Below are positions 35,575-44,931 of a stretch of DNA of 64,000 bases, in pieces; the stretch's first letter is position 1; each line of letters opens with the position of its first letter. The DNA is from CAXMST01 sp963793415 (GTDB lineage: Bacteria; Actinomycetota; Thermoleophilia; Solirubrobacterales; 70-9): assembly GCA_963793415.1 (NCBI GenBank), contig CAWCAC010000002.1, forward strand, positions 62,001-126,000, given 5' to 3'. The position numbers and the translations under genes are program-made. Under the pieces are notes generated by a model. It was given only the letters and a program-made list of their open reading frames with translations, ran no database searches and was not told the origin of the DNA.

Positions 35575-36588
35575 CTAGAGCAGGCCCAGGACCGCCTTCT
35601 CGATCGCTACGCGGTCGGGGAACTCGCCCGGGTCGGTGCGGCGCTCGATCCGCTGCAGGGCGGACCGCACGGTCTGGCCGGAGTCGAAGCGGTCGAAGAC
35701 GCGCGGGTCGATGTAGGAGGCACGACAGACGGCCGGCGTGTTGTTCAGGTACTCCGCCGTCGCCCGCACCGCGAGGTTGGCGATCCGCTTGCGCGCCGCC
35801 TTGCTCTTCGGCTCCTCCTCGGAGTGGATCGCGAGGTGGACGGCGCACAGCACGGTCGCGTTCCACGTCCGGAAGTCCTTGGCGCTGTAGCCGGGACCGA
35901 CGACCTCCTTGATCCAGGCGTTGACGTGATCGGCCGTGAGGTTGCGCCACGCCCGCCCCTCACGGAAGCCGAACAGGTCCTCGCCGGGCTTGCCGCGCTT
36001 CTTCAGTGCCTTCAGCGTCGGCATCACCTCGGGCGCCGAGATCCGATGGCGACCCCGCTGTCCTGACTTCGACGGGTAATCGAACAGCGCCGTCCCCTGC
36101 TCGAGCTTCAGATGCCGGCACTTGAGTGTCGTCAGCCCGTAGCTGGCGTTCTCGTTCTCGTAGCGCTCGCTGCCGACCCGGAACAGACCGAGGTCGAGCA
36201 GCGCGACCGCGCAGGCGCAGGCGCGGTCCTGGTTCAGGCCCCGCGTGCCGAGCGCCTCGCGGATCCGGGCGCGGAGCTTCGGCAGCCGCTTCGCGAAGTC
36301 CTCCATCTCCGCGAACTTGGCGCGATCGCGGTGCGCACGCCAGTCGTCGTGGTAGCGGTACTGCTTGCGGCCGGCGTCGTCGATCCCCGTCGCCTGGATG
36401 TGGCCGCGCGGGTCGGTGCAGATCCAGACGTCCGTCCATGCGGGCGGAATCGCCAGGGCACGAATTCGCTCCAGGGTTGACTCGTCGGTGATCCGCGCGC
36501 CGTCCTCCTCGTGGAAGGAGAAGCCACGGCCGCGCCGCTTGCGGCGGATGCCGGGACCCGAGCAGTTGACTCTGCGAGTGCGTGGCAT
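35575..36588 (-). CDS. DNA topoisomerase IB (poxvirus type)
   Basis: 337 residues from ATG 36588; upstream in-frame codons overlap the divergent SDR gene. It has the type IB core: RIRALAIPPAWTDVWIC, then KQYRYHDDWRAHRDRAKF, FRVGSERYENENASYGLTTL with catalytic Arg, and NNTPAVCRASYIDPRV with the active-site Tyr. It relaxes supercoils by a 3'-phosphotyrosyl intermediate. Bacterial IB enzymes are scattered in actinobacteria and often travel with repair genes; none is adjacent here. Confidence 0.94.
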   Translation of the reverse strand: MPRTRRVNCSGPGIRRKRRGRGFSFHEEDGARITDESTLERIRALAIPPAWTDVWICTDPRGHIQATGIDDAGRKQYRYHDDWRAHRDRAKFAEMEDFAKRLPKLRARIREALGTRGLNQDRACACAVALLDLGLFRVGSERYENENASYGLTTLKCRHLKLEQGTALFDYPSKSGQRGRHRISAPEVMPTLKALKKRGKPGEDLFGFREGRAWRNLTADHVNAWIKEVVGPGYSAKDFRTWNATVLCAVHLAIHSEEEPKSKAARKRIANLAVRATAEYLNNTPAVCRASYIDPRVFDRFDSGQTVRSALQRIERRTDPGEFPDRVAIEKAVLGLL

Positions 36589-36671
36589 GGGAGCGGGAAG
36601 GTACCCCGCGCCGCGATGCGCCAAACCGCCTCGCCTGCTTGGCGAGGGCCCGGTCAGGGTAGCTTTCACTG

Positions 36672-37625
36672 ATGCAGCAAGGCTCGCCAAAGCCACCCTC
36701 GATCGCGATCGCCGGCGCCACCGGCTTCATCGGCCGGCGCCTGGTCGAGCGCCTCGTCTCCGAGGGCGCGAGCGTCCGGGCGCTGAGCCGCGATCCCGAG
36801 CGCGCCACCGAGACCCTCGCCGCCGGAATCGAGGTCGCCCATGCCGACGTCGAGACCGGCGAGGGCCTCTCCACAGCGCTGGAGGACTGCGCTCACGCCT
36901 TCTTCCTCGTCCACCTGATGTCCGGCGACAACGCCGGCTACACCGAGCGCGAGCGCGCCAGCGCCGAGCGCTTCGCGGCGGCGGCGAGCCGGGCCGGCGT
37001 CGGTCGCATCACCTACCTCGGCGGCCTCGGCGGCAACTCCCCGCACCTGACCTCGCGCCGCCGCACGGCGGAGGCGCTCGCCGCGCACGGCCCGCCTCTG
37101 ACCAACTTCCGGGCGGCAATGATCGTGGGCCCCGGCAGCGCCTCGTACGAGTTGCTGCGCTCGATCGTCGACCGCCTTCCCGTCGCCCCCGCTCCTGCCT
37201 GGCTCGAGAACCGGACCCAGCCGATCGGGATCCGCGACGTGATCTCCTACCTGGCGGCGTCGCCGAAGGTGCCGCTCGCCGCCGGCCGTGAGATCCAGAT
37301 CGGGGGCCCGGACGTGCTCAGCCACCGCGAGGTGATCGATGAGCTCGCCCGCCAGATGGGGCGGTCCGGACCGCGCTGGCTGCCGGTCCCCAACCGTGTC
37401 GCCAAGCCCGAGGTGATGGCTGCCGGCGCGGCGACGATCACCAAGGGCGACCCTGCCGTTGCGGCCGAGCTCGCGCTCGGCCTGCAGGAGGACACGATCG
37501 TCACCGACCCGCGCGGCGCGGAGATCTTCGAGATCCGCCCGGAGCCGCTCTCGACCGTCTTCCAGCGCTGCCTGGACGAGGCCGAGCGTGAATCCCCCAA
37601 CCAGAGAAGGAGCCTGAGAGCCTGA
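36672..37625 (+). CDS. NAD(P)-binding atypical SDR / NmrA-like protein
   Basis: 317 residues. N-terminal Rossmann fingerprint SIAIAGATGFIGRRLVERLV, then VRALSRDPERA; the catalytic YxxxK is absent, as in complex I-NDUFA9-like and NmrA-type atypical SDRs. FFLVHLMSGDNAGYTERERA and ITYLGGLGG follow. These proteins bind nucleotide and isoprenoid or quinone substrates or act as redox sensors. It shares one base with the SRPBCC gene downstream, so the pair functions together. Confidence 0.85.
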   Translation: MQQGSPKPPSIAIAGATGFIGRRLVERLVSEGASVRALSRDPERATETLAAGIEVAHADVETGEGLSTALEDCAHAFFLVHLMSGDNAGYTERERASAERFAAAASRAGVGRITYLGGLGGNSPHLTSRRRTAEALAAHGPPLTNFRAAMIVGPGSASYELLRSIVDRLPVAPAPAWLENRTQPIGIRDVISYLAASPKVPLAAGREIQIGGPDVLSHREVIDELARQMGRSGPRWLPVPNRVAKPEVMAAGAATITKGDPAVAAELALGLQEDTIVTDPRGAEIFEIRPEPLSTVFQRCLDEAERESPNQRRSLRA

Positions 37626-38074
37626 TGGCCGAGACCGTCAAGGAGTCAGTAGAGATCGACGCCTCGCCCGAAGAGGTGTGGGAGGTCCTGATGGACCCGA
37701 CGACGCTGGACCGCTGGGTCAGCGCCCACCGCAAGCTCGAGGACGTCCCCGACCTGCCCCTCGGTGCCGGCGACACCTTCCGCCAGCGGCTCGGCGTCGG
37801 GCCGGTCGGCTTCTGGGTCGAGTGGCACGTAGCCCAGGCCGAGCGCCCCGGGCTGGCTCGTTGGAAGGGCGCAGGCCCGGGCGGCTCGAGCGCCGACGTC
37901 ACCTACACGCTGCACGAGCTCGACGATGGCAGCCGCACCCGCTTCGAGTACGAGAACGACTTCACGCCCCCGGGCGGCCTGCTGGGACGGGCGGCAAAAC
38001 GCGCAGTCAACGCCGCCGCCGGCCAGCGCGAGGCGCGCAAGTCGATGAAGTCCCTGCGCGAGATCTTCGCCTGA
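37625..38074 (+). CDS. SRPBCC/START-like lipid-binding domain protein
   Basis: 149 residues, ATG overlapping the SDR stop by one base. ESVEIDASPEEVWEVLMDPT is the usual beginning of polyketide-cyclase/SRPBCC folds; the hydrophobic cavity strands and C-terminal helix (GQREARKSMKSLREIF) are intact. Such proteins bind hydrophobic ligands. Pairing with an atypical SDR is common in actinobacteria, but the ligand is not predictable. It is followed by foldback element copy 2. Confidence 0.85.
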   Translation: MAETVKESVEIDASPEEVWEVLMDPTTLDRWVSAHRKLEDVPDLPLGAGDTFRQRLGVGPVGFWVEWHVAQAERPGLARWKGAGPGGSSADVTYTLHELDDGSRTRFEYENDFTPPGGLLGRAAKRAVNAAAGQREARKSMKSLREIFA

Positions 38075-38111
38075 GCAGAGAGGCGCGGGCCGGCCGCTGT
38101 GCGGTGAGGGT

Positions 38112-38412
38112 TCGGGCCGGGCTGCAGGCGGGCGTTGCAGTGAGGGGGTGTGTGGAAGCGGGTGGCCGCCCAGGGTTCGGGGGGGTTGGGGCGTCCCAGC
38201 GAGGTGGGCCCCATAACCCCTGAAGTTCGGGGGTGATGGGGCCCAGTTCGGGAACTCGGCCCCTATAGCGTCGAAAATCGACGCTGAAAGGGCCCACTTC
38301 GCCGCCGGCCACGCCCAGGGTCGATCCGCCGCCGGCGCCCTCGACCCCGCCGCATCTCCCTTCCCTCACTGCAAATCCACGCCTGGACCCGGGTCGCCGC
38401 CCCTCGGACGGC
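38112..38412. repeat. Foldback element, family A copy 2, between convergent genes
   Basis: This fills the 358-bp gap between the SRPBCC gene and ctaA. Left arm GCTGCAGGCGGGCGTTGCAG (38121-38140, running on into TGAGGGG) nearly equals 385-412 of copy 1; right arm CCTCACTGCAAATCC (to 38378) and CCCTCGGACGGC (38401-38412) match 601-650. The interior is unrelated: a perfect AGCGTCGA-AAA-TCGACGCT hairpin (38267-38285), TGGGCCCC/GGGGCCCA (38205-38212, 38238-38245) enclosing ACCCC/GGGGT, and AGTTCGGGAACT (38245-38256). Confidence 0.75.
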
Positions 38413-38432
38413 CGCCAACGCCTCTCGGCCGC

Positions 38433-39410
38433 TCAGGCGGCGCCGGCGGCTTGGGGCCGGTGTGACGAACCCGGGTTGGCGGACTCGCCCGCCTGCTCGC
38501 GGCGCGGCTCGAGCAGGCCGGCCGTCGCCACCGTCCAGAGGATCGCGACCCAGGTGAAGGTGGCCACCGCGATATGCAGCCAGACGAGCTCGGCGGGAAG
38601 CTCGAGCGCCCACTGGATGCCGCCGATCGCGCCCTGTAGCGCGAGCAGCGCGATCACGGCCGTGAGCGGGCGCAGGGCGCGGCGGTCTCCGCCCTTACGA
38701 CGGAGCAGGAACCAGACGGCGACGGCGGAGAACCCGAAGATCGCAGCGATCACGGAGTGTCTCTGAACCAGCCACTCGAGCGTCTGCGCGCCCTCGAAGT
38801 CGAAGCGGCGCACGATCTCTCCCTCGTGATCGCCGGGATGCGGCCCGGCGGCCGTGCTCATCGTCCCGACCAGGATCGTGAGCTGGCCGAGCGGGATCAG
38901 CGCCCGCACGGCCCAGACCCCGAGCCGGTCGGAGGAGCGGCGGCGGCTGTCGGTCTCGTAGCGGGCGAGCCAGGCGAGCGCGAAGGCCGCGTCGAGCAAC
39001 AGCATCGAGAGGATGAAGTGCATCATCACCAGCTCCGGCGCGAGGTGGCTGGCGACGACGATCGCTCCGAGCGCCGCCTGGCCGATCACTCCGAGGGGCA
39101 GCAGCGCGCCGATCACCGCGAGATGCCAGCGGAACGGCCGGCGGCGCCAGGCGAACAGAGCGGCGGCGATCACCGCGATCCCGACGAACCCGGTCAGGAG
39201 CCGGTTCCCGTACTCGATGATCGCGTTGAGATCCGCGGGAGGAACCGTGCCTCCGTAGCACTTGGGCCAATCGGGGCAGCCGAGGCCCGAGCCGGTCAGG
39301 CGCACGGCGGCGCCGGTCAGCACAATCAGCACCAGGGCCCCCAGGGCTACGGATGCGACGACGAAGTACTGACCCGGCGTGAGGGTGAAGTTTCTGATCT
39401 TGCTCAGCAT
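38433..39410 (-). CDS. ctaA: Heme A synthase (COX15/CtaA)
   Basis: 325 residues with eight membrane helices in two four-helix halves. Heme-ligand His residues lie in helices of both halves: MMHFILSMLLLDAAF, VQRHSVIAAIFGFS and WLHIAVATFTW. The extracellular loop GSGLGCPDWPKCYGG holds the conserved Cys pair and the NRLLTGFVG segment follows. It oxidises heme O to heme A for aa3-type cytochrome oxidase. No other oxidase genes are in the window. Confidence 0.93.
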   Translation of the reverse strand: MLSKIRNFTLTPGQYFVVASVALGALVLIVLTGAAVRLTGSGLGCPDWPKCYGGTVPPADLNAIIEYGNRLLTGFVGIAVIAAALFAWRRRPFRWHLAVIGALLPLGVIGQAALGAIVVASHLAPELVMMHFILSMLLLDAAFALAWLARYETDSRRRSSDRLGVWAVRALIPLGQLTILVGTMSTAAGPHPGDHEGEIVRRFDFEGAQTLEWLVQRHSVIAAIFGFSAVAVWFLLRRKGGDRRALRPLTAVIALLALQGAIGGIQWALELPAELVWLHIAVATFTWVAILWTVATAGLLEPRREQAGESANPGSSHRPQAAGAA

Positions 39411-39433
39411 CGCCCGGCGCCCGTCAGGCTAGC

Positions 39434-39850
39434 TCAGGACAGGGCCCGGCCGACCGCCGAGAGCAGCTCGTCGGCGCCGAACGGCTTGACCAGGATCTCG
39501 GGCTCGGGCTCGTCCGGATCCGCCGGCGGAGGCAGCGCAACGAGGTCTCCCGACATGAACAGGCAGTCCGGGGGATCCGCGATCGCGGTGCGCAGAGCCG
39601 CGATCAGCTCGAGCCCGCTCATGCCGGGCATGCGGACGTCAGCGAGGACGACGTCGAAGCGAGGCAGCTCGGATTCGAGCAGCCTCGCCATCGCGCTGCT
39701 CCCATCGGCGAAGGCCTCGACCTCGTAGCCGGCGCTCTCGAGCATCCGGATCAGCGCCCTGCGGAAGGCGAGGCCGTCCTCGGCGAGCAGGATCCGCCGC
39801 GAGCCGGCGGCAGGCGAATCCGATGGGGCGTCCCTGCCTCGATTGGCCAT
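39434..39850 (-). CDS. Single-domain response regulator receiver
   Basis: 138 residues: one CheY-like domain, RILLAEDGLAFRRALIRMLE, phospho-acceptor Asp in FDVVLADVRMPGMSGLELIA, switch Ser in CLFMSGD and the conserved Lys in ILVKPFGADELL. No output domain, so it acts by phosphotransfer or protein contact. No histidine kinase is nearby. It ends 23 bp upstream of the ctaA start codon on the same strand and may be cotranscribed with ctaA. Confidence 0.9.
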   Translation of the reverse strand: MANRGRDAPSDSPAAGSRRILLAEDGLAFRRALIRMLESAGYEVEAFADGSSAMARLLESELPRFDVVLADVRMPGMSGLELIAALRTAIADPPDCLFMSGDLVALPPPADPDEPEPEILVKPFGADELLSAVGRALS

Positions 39851-39885
39851 CGGGTGAGGATAGGGCGCGTTGATAGCTTGAACGG

Positions 39886-40845
39886 ATGGACCCGGAGCAG
39901 ACCCGAGCGGCCGAGGAAGGCTCGCAGCTGGCCGAGAGCAACGGGCTGCTGCTCTGCTACCAGGCGTTCGGCGACCCGGACGCGACCGAGACGATCCTGC
40001 TCGTGATGGGGCTGGGGATGCAGATGGTCGCCTGGGACGACGAGTTCTGCGAGCTGCTGGCGATGCAGGGCTACCGCGTGGTTCGCTTCGACAACCGTGA
40101 CGTCGGCCTCTCCTCGAAGGTCTCGGGCCGGGTCAACGTGACCGCGGGCATGCTCGGCCTGACCGGCTCCGCGGTCTACACGCTCGACGACATGGCCACC
40201 GACACGCTCGGCCTCGTCGACCATCTCGGCGTCGAGCGGGTCCACCTCGTCGGCGCATCAATGGGCGGCATGATCAGCCAGAAGTTCGCCGCCCGCTATC
40301 CGGGCCGGACCGCCTCGCTCAGCTCGATCATGTCGAGCACCGGCCGCCGCCGGCTGGCGACGACCCCGCGGCTCGACGCCCTACGGCTGCTGGTCCGCTC
40401 GCCGGCCAGCACCCGCGAGGACTACATCGCCTCGGCGACGATGATCTTCGGCGTGATCGGGTCGCCCGACTACCCGACCGATCACAACATCCTCCGCGCC
40501 CGCGCCGAACGCGCCTGGGACCGCTGCTTCTACCCGAGCGGCGTCGCCCGCCAGCTGATGGCGGTGCTGGCCTCGGGCGACCGCACCAAGGAGGTGCAGC
40601 GCATCGACACCCCTACGGTCGTGATCCACGGACTCGCCGACAGGCTGATCCCGCCGCGAGCCGGGCGCGACACGGCGATGGCGATCCCCGGGGCGCGGCT
40701 CGAGCTGATGCCCGGCATGGGGCACGACCTCCCCAAGCAGCTCTGGCAGCCGATCTCGGAGATGATCGTCGAGAACGCCCGGCGCGGCAGCGAGCGCGGC
40801 GAGAAGGCCGAGGCGGCCGCGAGCCCCGGCTCGCCTCAGGGCTGA
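39886..40845 (+). CDS. Alpha/beta hydrolase
   Basis: 319 residues. ILLVMGLGMQMVAWDDEF is the oxyanion region, LVGASMGGMISQKFAARYP the nucleophile elbow (Ser), VVIHGLADRLIPP the Asp strand and MPGMGHDLP the catalytic His. It resembles the RdmC/DnrP esterase and aclacinomycin methylesterase group, though that group is broad. The last ~25 residues are Ala/Glu-rich and dispensable-looking. Divergent from the receiver gene by 35 bp. Confidence 0.88.
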   Translation: MDPEQTRAAEEGSQLAESNGLLLCYQAFGDPDATETILLVMGLGMQMVAWDDEFCELLAMQGYRVVRFDNRDVGLSSKVSGRVNVTAGMLGLTGSAVYTLDDMATDTLGLVDHLGVERVHLVGASMGGMISQKFAARYPGRTASLSSIMSSTGRRRLATTPRLDALRLLVRSPASTREDYIASATMIFGVIGSPDYPTDHNILRARAERAWDRCFYPSGVARQLMAVLASGDRTKEVQRIDTPTVVIHGLADRLIPPRAGRDTAMAIPGARLELMPGMGHDLPKQLWQPISEMIVENARRGSERGEKAEAAASPGSPQG

Positions 40846-40949
40846 GCGAAGGCGTCCTCGACGCAGGCGAGCAGCGTCTCGGAGGTGAAACGGCGGCGCT
40901 GCACAGCGGCTGAGCGCGCGGGCCGTCGCTGCGGTCTAGCCTCGCCCGG

Positions 40950-41792
40950 GTGCGCATCGCCCTGGCGACATACGAGCTGCCGACTGTCCGCGACGACGAC
41001 CTCGACTTCCTGATCCCGGCCCTGAAGCGACGCGGCGCCGAGGTCGAGACCCCGGCCTGGAGCGACGCCAAAACCGACTGGTCCTCGTTCGACCTGGTCA
41101 TGGTCTCCTCGACCTGGGACTACTTCCGCCGCCTCGAGGAGTTCAGGGCGTGGCTGCGGAGGACGGCGAAGGCGGCGCTGCTCCGCAACGACCTCGAGAC
41201 GATTGCCTGGAGCCTCGACAAGCGGTATCTGGCCGAGCTCGAGGCCGCCGGGGTGCCGACGATCCCGACGATCTGGACCGCGCCCGGCGCCGAGGAGGAG
41301 ATCGAGCGGACGGTCGCCGAGCTCGGCTGGGCGGACGTGATCCTGAAGCCGGTCGTCGACCTCGGCGCGCAACGCCTGGCCCGGGTCGAGACGCCGATGG
41401 TCGCCCGGATCCTGCGCTCGCTGAACGAGGACGGGATGGCGCAGCCGTTCCTGCCGGCCGTACAGACCGAGGGCGAGCTGAGCCTGATCCACATCGGCGG
41501 TCAGCTGACCCACGCCGTGCGCAAGGTTCCGGCGCGCGGCGACTTCCGGGTGCAGTCCCAGTACGGCGGCTCCGTCGAGCTGGTCGAGCCCCCGGCCGAG
41601 GCGTCCGAGATCGCCGCCGCAGCGATCTCCGTCGCGCCGGGCGAGCCCCTATACGCGCGAGCCGATCTGATCCGCGACGAGAGCGGCGCGCTGCGCCTGA
41701 TCGAGCTCGAGCTGGTCGAGCCGAACCTGTTCCTCGGGCTCGATCCGGGCGCTGCCGAGACGCTCGCCAGGGCGCTGCTCGCCGAGCTCTGA
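40950..41792 (+). CDS. ATP-grasp domain protein
   Basis: 280 residues from GTG. N-terminal pre-ATP-grasp MRIALATYELPTVRDDDLD, VMVSSTWDYFRRLEEFRAWL, then the ATP-grasp body with DVILKPVVDLGAQ and a metal-binding end LIELELVEPNLFL. This is the RimK/glutathione-synthetase-like group related to cycloserine synthetase DcsG and many uncharacterised ligases joining a carboxylate to an amine. No biosynthetic neighbours indicate a product. About 100 bp of untranslated DNA precede it without a clear signal. Confidence 0.85.
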   Translation: MRIALATYELPTVRDDDLDFLIPALKRRGAEVETPAWSDAKTDWSSFDLVMVSSTWDYFRRLEEFRAWLRRTAKAALLRNDLETIAWSLDKRYLAELEAAGVPTIPTIWTAPGAEEEIERTVAELGWADVILKPVVDLGAQRLARVETPMVARILRSLNEDGMAQPFLPAVQTEGELSLIHIGGQLTHAVRKVPARGDFRVQSQYGGSVELVEPPAEASEIAAAAISVAPGEPLYARADLIRDESGALRLIELELVEPNLFLGLDPGAAETLARALLAEL

Positions 41793-41849
41793 GCCGGGCC
41801 GGGACCTCGGCTAGAACGTCCGGCCAGAGATCCCGGACATCGCTCGCGC

Positions 41850-43016
41850 GTGCGGGCGACTACGGACGATGGGTCTCCTGGCGGGGTGATCCGGGAGGCA
41901 GGCCCTGTCCCCGAGGAGCTCCCGATTCCGTTCCACCGCAACATCTTCGACAGCGACAGGCACGTGCCGGCGGGCGGCGGGGCCGAGGCCGGGCTCGCGA
42001 CGTCGGCCGGGCCGCGGTCGCCGCGCGGGCCGCTGGAGGGCCCGGCCGCGCTCGAGCGCGCCGCCCCCTTCCTGGCGGCCGCAGCACTGGCCCTGCTGCT
42101 CACGGACCTCCTCCACTCCGCCGACGCCGGCCCGGCCCTGTTCGAGGCGTCGGCGGTATTTGCAGCCGGCGTCGTCGTCGCGATCGTCACTCCCTGGGAG
42201 CGGCTGCCGGTCTGGACGCAGGCGATCCCGCCGCTCGCCTTCCTCATCCTCGTCGCGATGGTCCGGGCCGCCGAGGGCGGCGCCGGCGCCACCTCGACGC
42301 CGATGCTGGCCCTTCCGGTGATCTGGTTCGCGCTCTACGGCAGCCGGGTGGAGCTGGCACTCGCGGCGATCGGGGCCGGGCTAGTGATCGCCCTGCCGGT
42401 CGCAATCGCCGGGCCGGAGGCGGGCTACCCCGACACGGAGCTGCGGGCAGCGGCGACGTGGCTCGGCGTGCTCGGGATCGGTGGTTACGCAATCTCGGCG
42501 CTCGTCCGCCAGCGCGAGTCGCTGCTCGCCGATGTCACGGCACTCGCCCGTACCGACCCGCTGACCGGCCTCGCCAACCGGCGCGGATGGCAGGAGCTGC
42601 TGCGTCGCGAGATCGCCCGGGCCGAGCGCGACCACGGCTGCTTCTCGGTGGCGCTGATCGATCTCGACCGCTTCAAGGACTTCAACGACCGCAACGGTCA
42701 CGCCGCCGGCGACCGCCTGCTCAAGGAGGCTGCCGCGCGCTGGTCCGGTCAGATCCGCGACATGGACCTGATCGCACGTCACGGCGGCGAGGAGTTCGCG
42801 CTGCTGCTGCCAGGGGCCGGCTTCAAGGACGCCTCGACGATCGTCGAGCGGATCCGATCCGAGACGCCTGCGGGGATCACGGTCTCCGGCGGCATCGCCG
42901 AGTGGGACGGCGGCGAGGACCCTGACGCGCTCGTCGCCCGCGCCGATGCCGCCCTCTACGAGGCGAAGCGCGGCGGCCGCGACCGCGTCCACTTGGCGCC
43001 GGCGCCAGGAGACTGA
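41850..43016 (+). CDS. Membrane diguanylate cyclase (GGDEF)
   Basis: Up to 388 residues; start uncertain (GTG 41850 or GTG 41886). Residues ~70-215 hold five or six hydrophobic helices; the C-terminal ~165 residues are a GGDEF domain: ARTDPLTGLANRRGWQELL, VALIDLDRFKDFND, and the active loop RHGGEEFALLL (GGEEF). It makes c-di-GMP, with the membrane part as sensor. An inhibitory RxxD site is not evident. Monocistronic. Confidence 0.9.
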   Translation: MRATTDDGSPGGVIREAGPVPEELPIPFHRNIFDSDRHVPAGGGAEAGLATSAGPRSPRGPLEGPAALERAAPFLAAAALALLLTDLLHSADAGPALFEASAVFAAGVVVAIVTPWERLPVWTQAIPPLAFLILVAMVRAAEGGAGATSTPMLALPVIWFALYGSRVELALAAIGAGLVIALPVAIAGPEAGYPDTELRAAATWLGVLGIGGYAISALVRQRESLLADVTALARTDPLTGLANRRGWQELLRREIARAERDHGCFSVALIDLDRFKDFNDRNGHAAGDRLLKEAAARWSGQIRDMDLIARHGGEEFALLLPGAGFKDASTIVERIRSETPAGITVSGGIAEWDGGEDPDALVARADAALYEAKRGGRDRVHLAPAPGD

Positions 43017-43034
43017 GGAGCCCTCCGGCGCCGA

Positions 43035-43913
43035 TCAGCGCTCGGCGATCAGCAGCGTCTGGCAGGCGCGGCCGATCGGGCCGATCTCGTCCCAGAGCAT
43101 CGCGTCCGCCATCCCGAGCCCGTTCGTTTCCGCCGCGGTCAGCGCATCGAGGCAGACCCACTCACCAGCCGGCATCCGGTGCAGGTGGACCGAGAGATCG
43201 ACGTTGATGAACAGGTAGCGCTCGATGTCGACGGTGGCGCTGATCCCGTTGCCGGAGTCGGCCGCGATCAGGACGCGCTGCAGCGGCGAGGGCTCCTCGC
43301 CCTCGAGCAGCGGCGCCCGCATCCGCATCCAGCAGACGGCCGGGCCGGGCTCGGCGAAGGACCCTTGCGCCCACCGGTACTCCATGCCGGTGTGGTAGCC
43401 GCGCTCGTGAACCGTCGGAAAGAACTGCTTTCCGGGCGGTAGCTCCGTCGGCGGCGTCGGTCTTCCCCGCTCGGCGCTCGGCCGTCCCGCCCGTGCCGGG
43501 GCGGAGTCGGGGCTCGTGCTGGGGATCGAGGGTGGCGGTTCGAGCTCGCCCGCCGCGATCCGCCAGCCGCGAGCGCGGACGAGCTCCGGCCCGGTCTCCC
43601 CGGTCGGGCCGGGCGCTGCCCGCAGCGAAGCCTCCAGCATCTCGACCCGCCGACCGGGACGCGTGACCCTTGCCTCGACCACCACTTCGGCGATCGGCAC
43701 CGGGCGCAGGATCTCGAACGTGATCCGGCCGACGTTGCGGTCGTCCGGGCCGGCGCCGATTCCCTCGCAGCGCTCGATCGCGCGTCCGATCAGGGCCGCG
43801 GGCGGCCCCGCGTGCTGGTGGCCGCCGTCCCACGGGCCGCGGGTCAGCTCGGTCGCGCGATAGCGGCCGGCAGCGGCGTCGAGGACCTCGTAGAAGCAGG
43901 CGGGACCACTCAC
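43035..43913 (-). CDS. Acyl-CoA thioesterase family protein (TesB-like double hotdog)
   Basis: 292 residues from GTG. The first hotdog (YRATELTRGPWDGGHQHAGP, LIGRAIERC) and the second (VCWMRMRAPLLEGEEPSPLQ, ISATVDIERYLFINVDLSVH) are separated by a ~50-residue Pro-rich linker. The arrangement and the WxxGxxHAGP/ADxxNG elements match the actinobacterial TesB-like thioesterase family acting on acyl-CoAs. The catalytic Asp of the second half is likely in AADSGNG. Monocistronic and convergent with the diguanylate cyclase 18 bp away. Confidence 0.82.
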   Translation of the reverse strand: MSGPACFYEVLDAAAGRYRATELTRGPWDGGHQHAGPPAALIGRAIERCEGIGAGPDDRNVGRITFEILRPVPIAEVVVEARVTRPGRRVEMLEASLRAAPGPTGETGPELVRARGWRIAAGELEPPPSIPSTSPDSAPARAGRPSAERGRPTPPTELPPGKQFFPTVHERGYHTGMEYRWAQGSFAEPGPAVCWMRMRAPLLEGEEPSPLQRVLIAADSGNGISATVDIERYLFINVDLSVHLHRMPAGEWVCLDALTAAETNGLGMADAMLWDEIGPIGRACQTLLIAER

Positions 43914-43995
43914 GGCGCAAGCGTAGCCCGCTGTTCAGGCACCGGTAAGACCGCGCTTCTACGCTGTCGGAGCAAGACCCGCGAGAGGAGTGCCG

Positions 43996-44409
43996 ATGGA
44001 AAAGGTTCAGAAGTCAGACAGCGAGTGGCGCGAGCAGCTCTCCGACGAGCAGTTCCAGGTCACCCGCAAGGCAGGCACCGAGCGCGCCTTCAGCGGATGC
44101 TTCTGGGACGCGAAGACGGAGGGCACCTACCGCTGCGTCTGCTGCGGCCAGAAGCTCTTCGACTCCGAGACCAAGTTCGATTCCGGGACGGGCTGGCCGA
44201 GTTTCTTCCAGCCCTCAGAGGACAGCGCCGTCGAGCTGCACTCGGACAACAGCATGTTCATGCGCCGGACCGAGGTCGTCTGCAGCCGCTGCGACGCCCA
44301 CCTCGGCCACGTCTTCGACGACGGGCCGGCGCCGACCGGACAGCGCTTCTGCATCAATTCCGCAGCGCTCGAGCTCGACCCGGGCGACGGGGAGACGGAC
44401 CGGAGCTGA
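43996..44409 (+). CDS. msrB: Peptide-methionine (R)-S-oxide reductase
   Basis: 137 residues from ATG 43996 (AGGAG five bases upstream; a GTG at 43990 overlaps that site). Zinc Cys pairs CVCCG and CSRCDAH, central FDSGTGWPSFF, and catalytic Cys119 in GQRFCINSAAL. It reduces methionine-R-sulfoxide in proteins. The resolving Cys position appears absent, as in many one-Cys MsrB. Repair of oxidised protein fits with the peroxiredoxin and thiol genes elsewhere in the window. Confidence 0.95.
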   Translation: MEKVQKSDSEWREQLSDEQFQVTRKAGTERAFSGCFWDAKTEGTYRCVCCGQKLFDSETKFDSGTGWPSFFQPSEDSAVELHSDNSMFMRRTEVVCSRCDAHLGHVFDDGPAPTGQRFCINSAALELDPGDGETDRS

Positions 44410-44433
44410 TCCGAGCCGGTTACGCTCTCCCCG

Positions 44434-44931
44434 ATGGAGATCTTCGGCCTCGACGCCTGGCTCAGCTGGTTTCTGATCGGCATCGGCCTGCTGATCGTCG
44501 AGGTGGCGATCGCTTTTACGTTCTTTGCGGCGCCGATCGCGCTCGGCTGCTTCGTCGCGGCGATCGTCGCCGCTGCCGGCGGCGGACTCGAACTGCAGCT
44601 CGTCGGGCTGATCATCGGCGCCCTGCTTTCACTCGCGTTCCTGCGCCCCGTCGTGCTCGCCCACCTGCAGCCGCCGGCGCCGGAGAAGAGCTCGAACGTG
44701 CAGAGCCTGCTCGGCCGCCGCGCGGTGGCTCTCGAGCGGGTCGACGCCGACTCCGGCACCGTCCGGCTCGGCGACGACGTCTGGTCGGCACGCTCGCAGT
44801 CGGAACAGGTCGTGATCCCGGAGGGCAGCCGGGTCGAAGTCGCGGAGGTCCGCGGCGTCTACGTGTACGTGAGGCCGGCAGCGGCCACGAGCTCGGCCGA
44901 GGCCGGGGAGGAGAGTGCAGAACATGGATGA
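44434..44931 (+). CDS. NfeD-like membrane protein, partner of the SPFH protein
   Basis: 165 residues. Three to four hydrophobic helices (WFLIGIGLLIVEVAIAFTFF, then LVGLIIGALLSLAFLRPVVL) are followed by a small OB-fold beta barrel (LLGRRAVALERVDADSGTVR, ending VRGVYVYVRP). This is the short NfeD form that pairs with stomatin-like proteins; the longer form carries a ClpP-like protease, absent here. It overlaps the SPFH start by 8 bases, the usual nfeD-SPFH operon. Confidence 0.9.
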   Translation: MEIFGLDAWLSWFLIGIGLLIVEVAIAFTFFAAPIALGCFVAAIVAAAGGGLELQLVGLIIGALLSLAFLRPVVLAHLQPPAPEKSSNVQSLLGRRAVALERVDADSGTVRLGDDVWSARSQSEQVVIPEGSRVEVAEVRGVYVYVRPAAATSSAEAGEESAEHG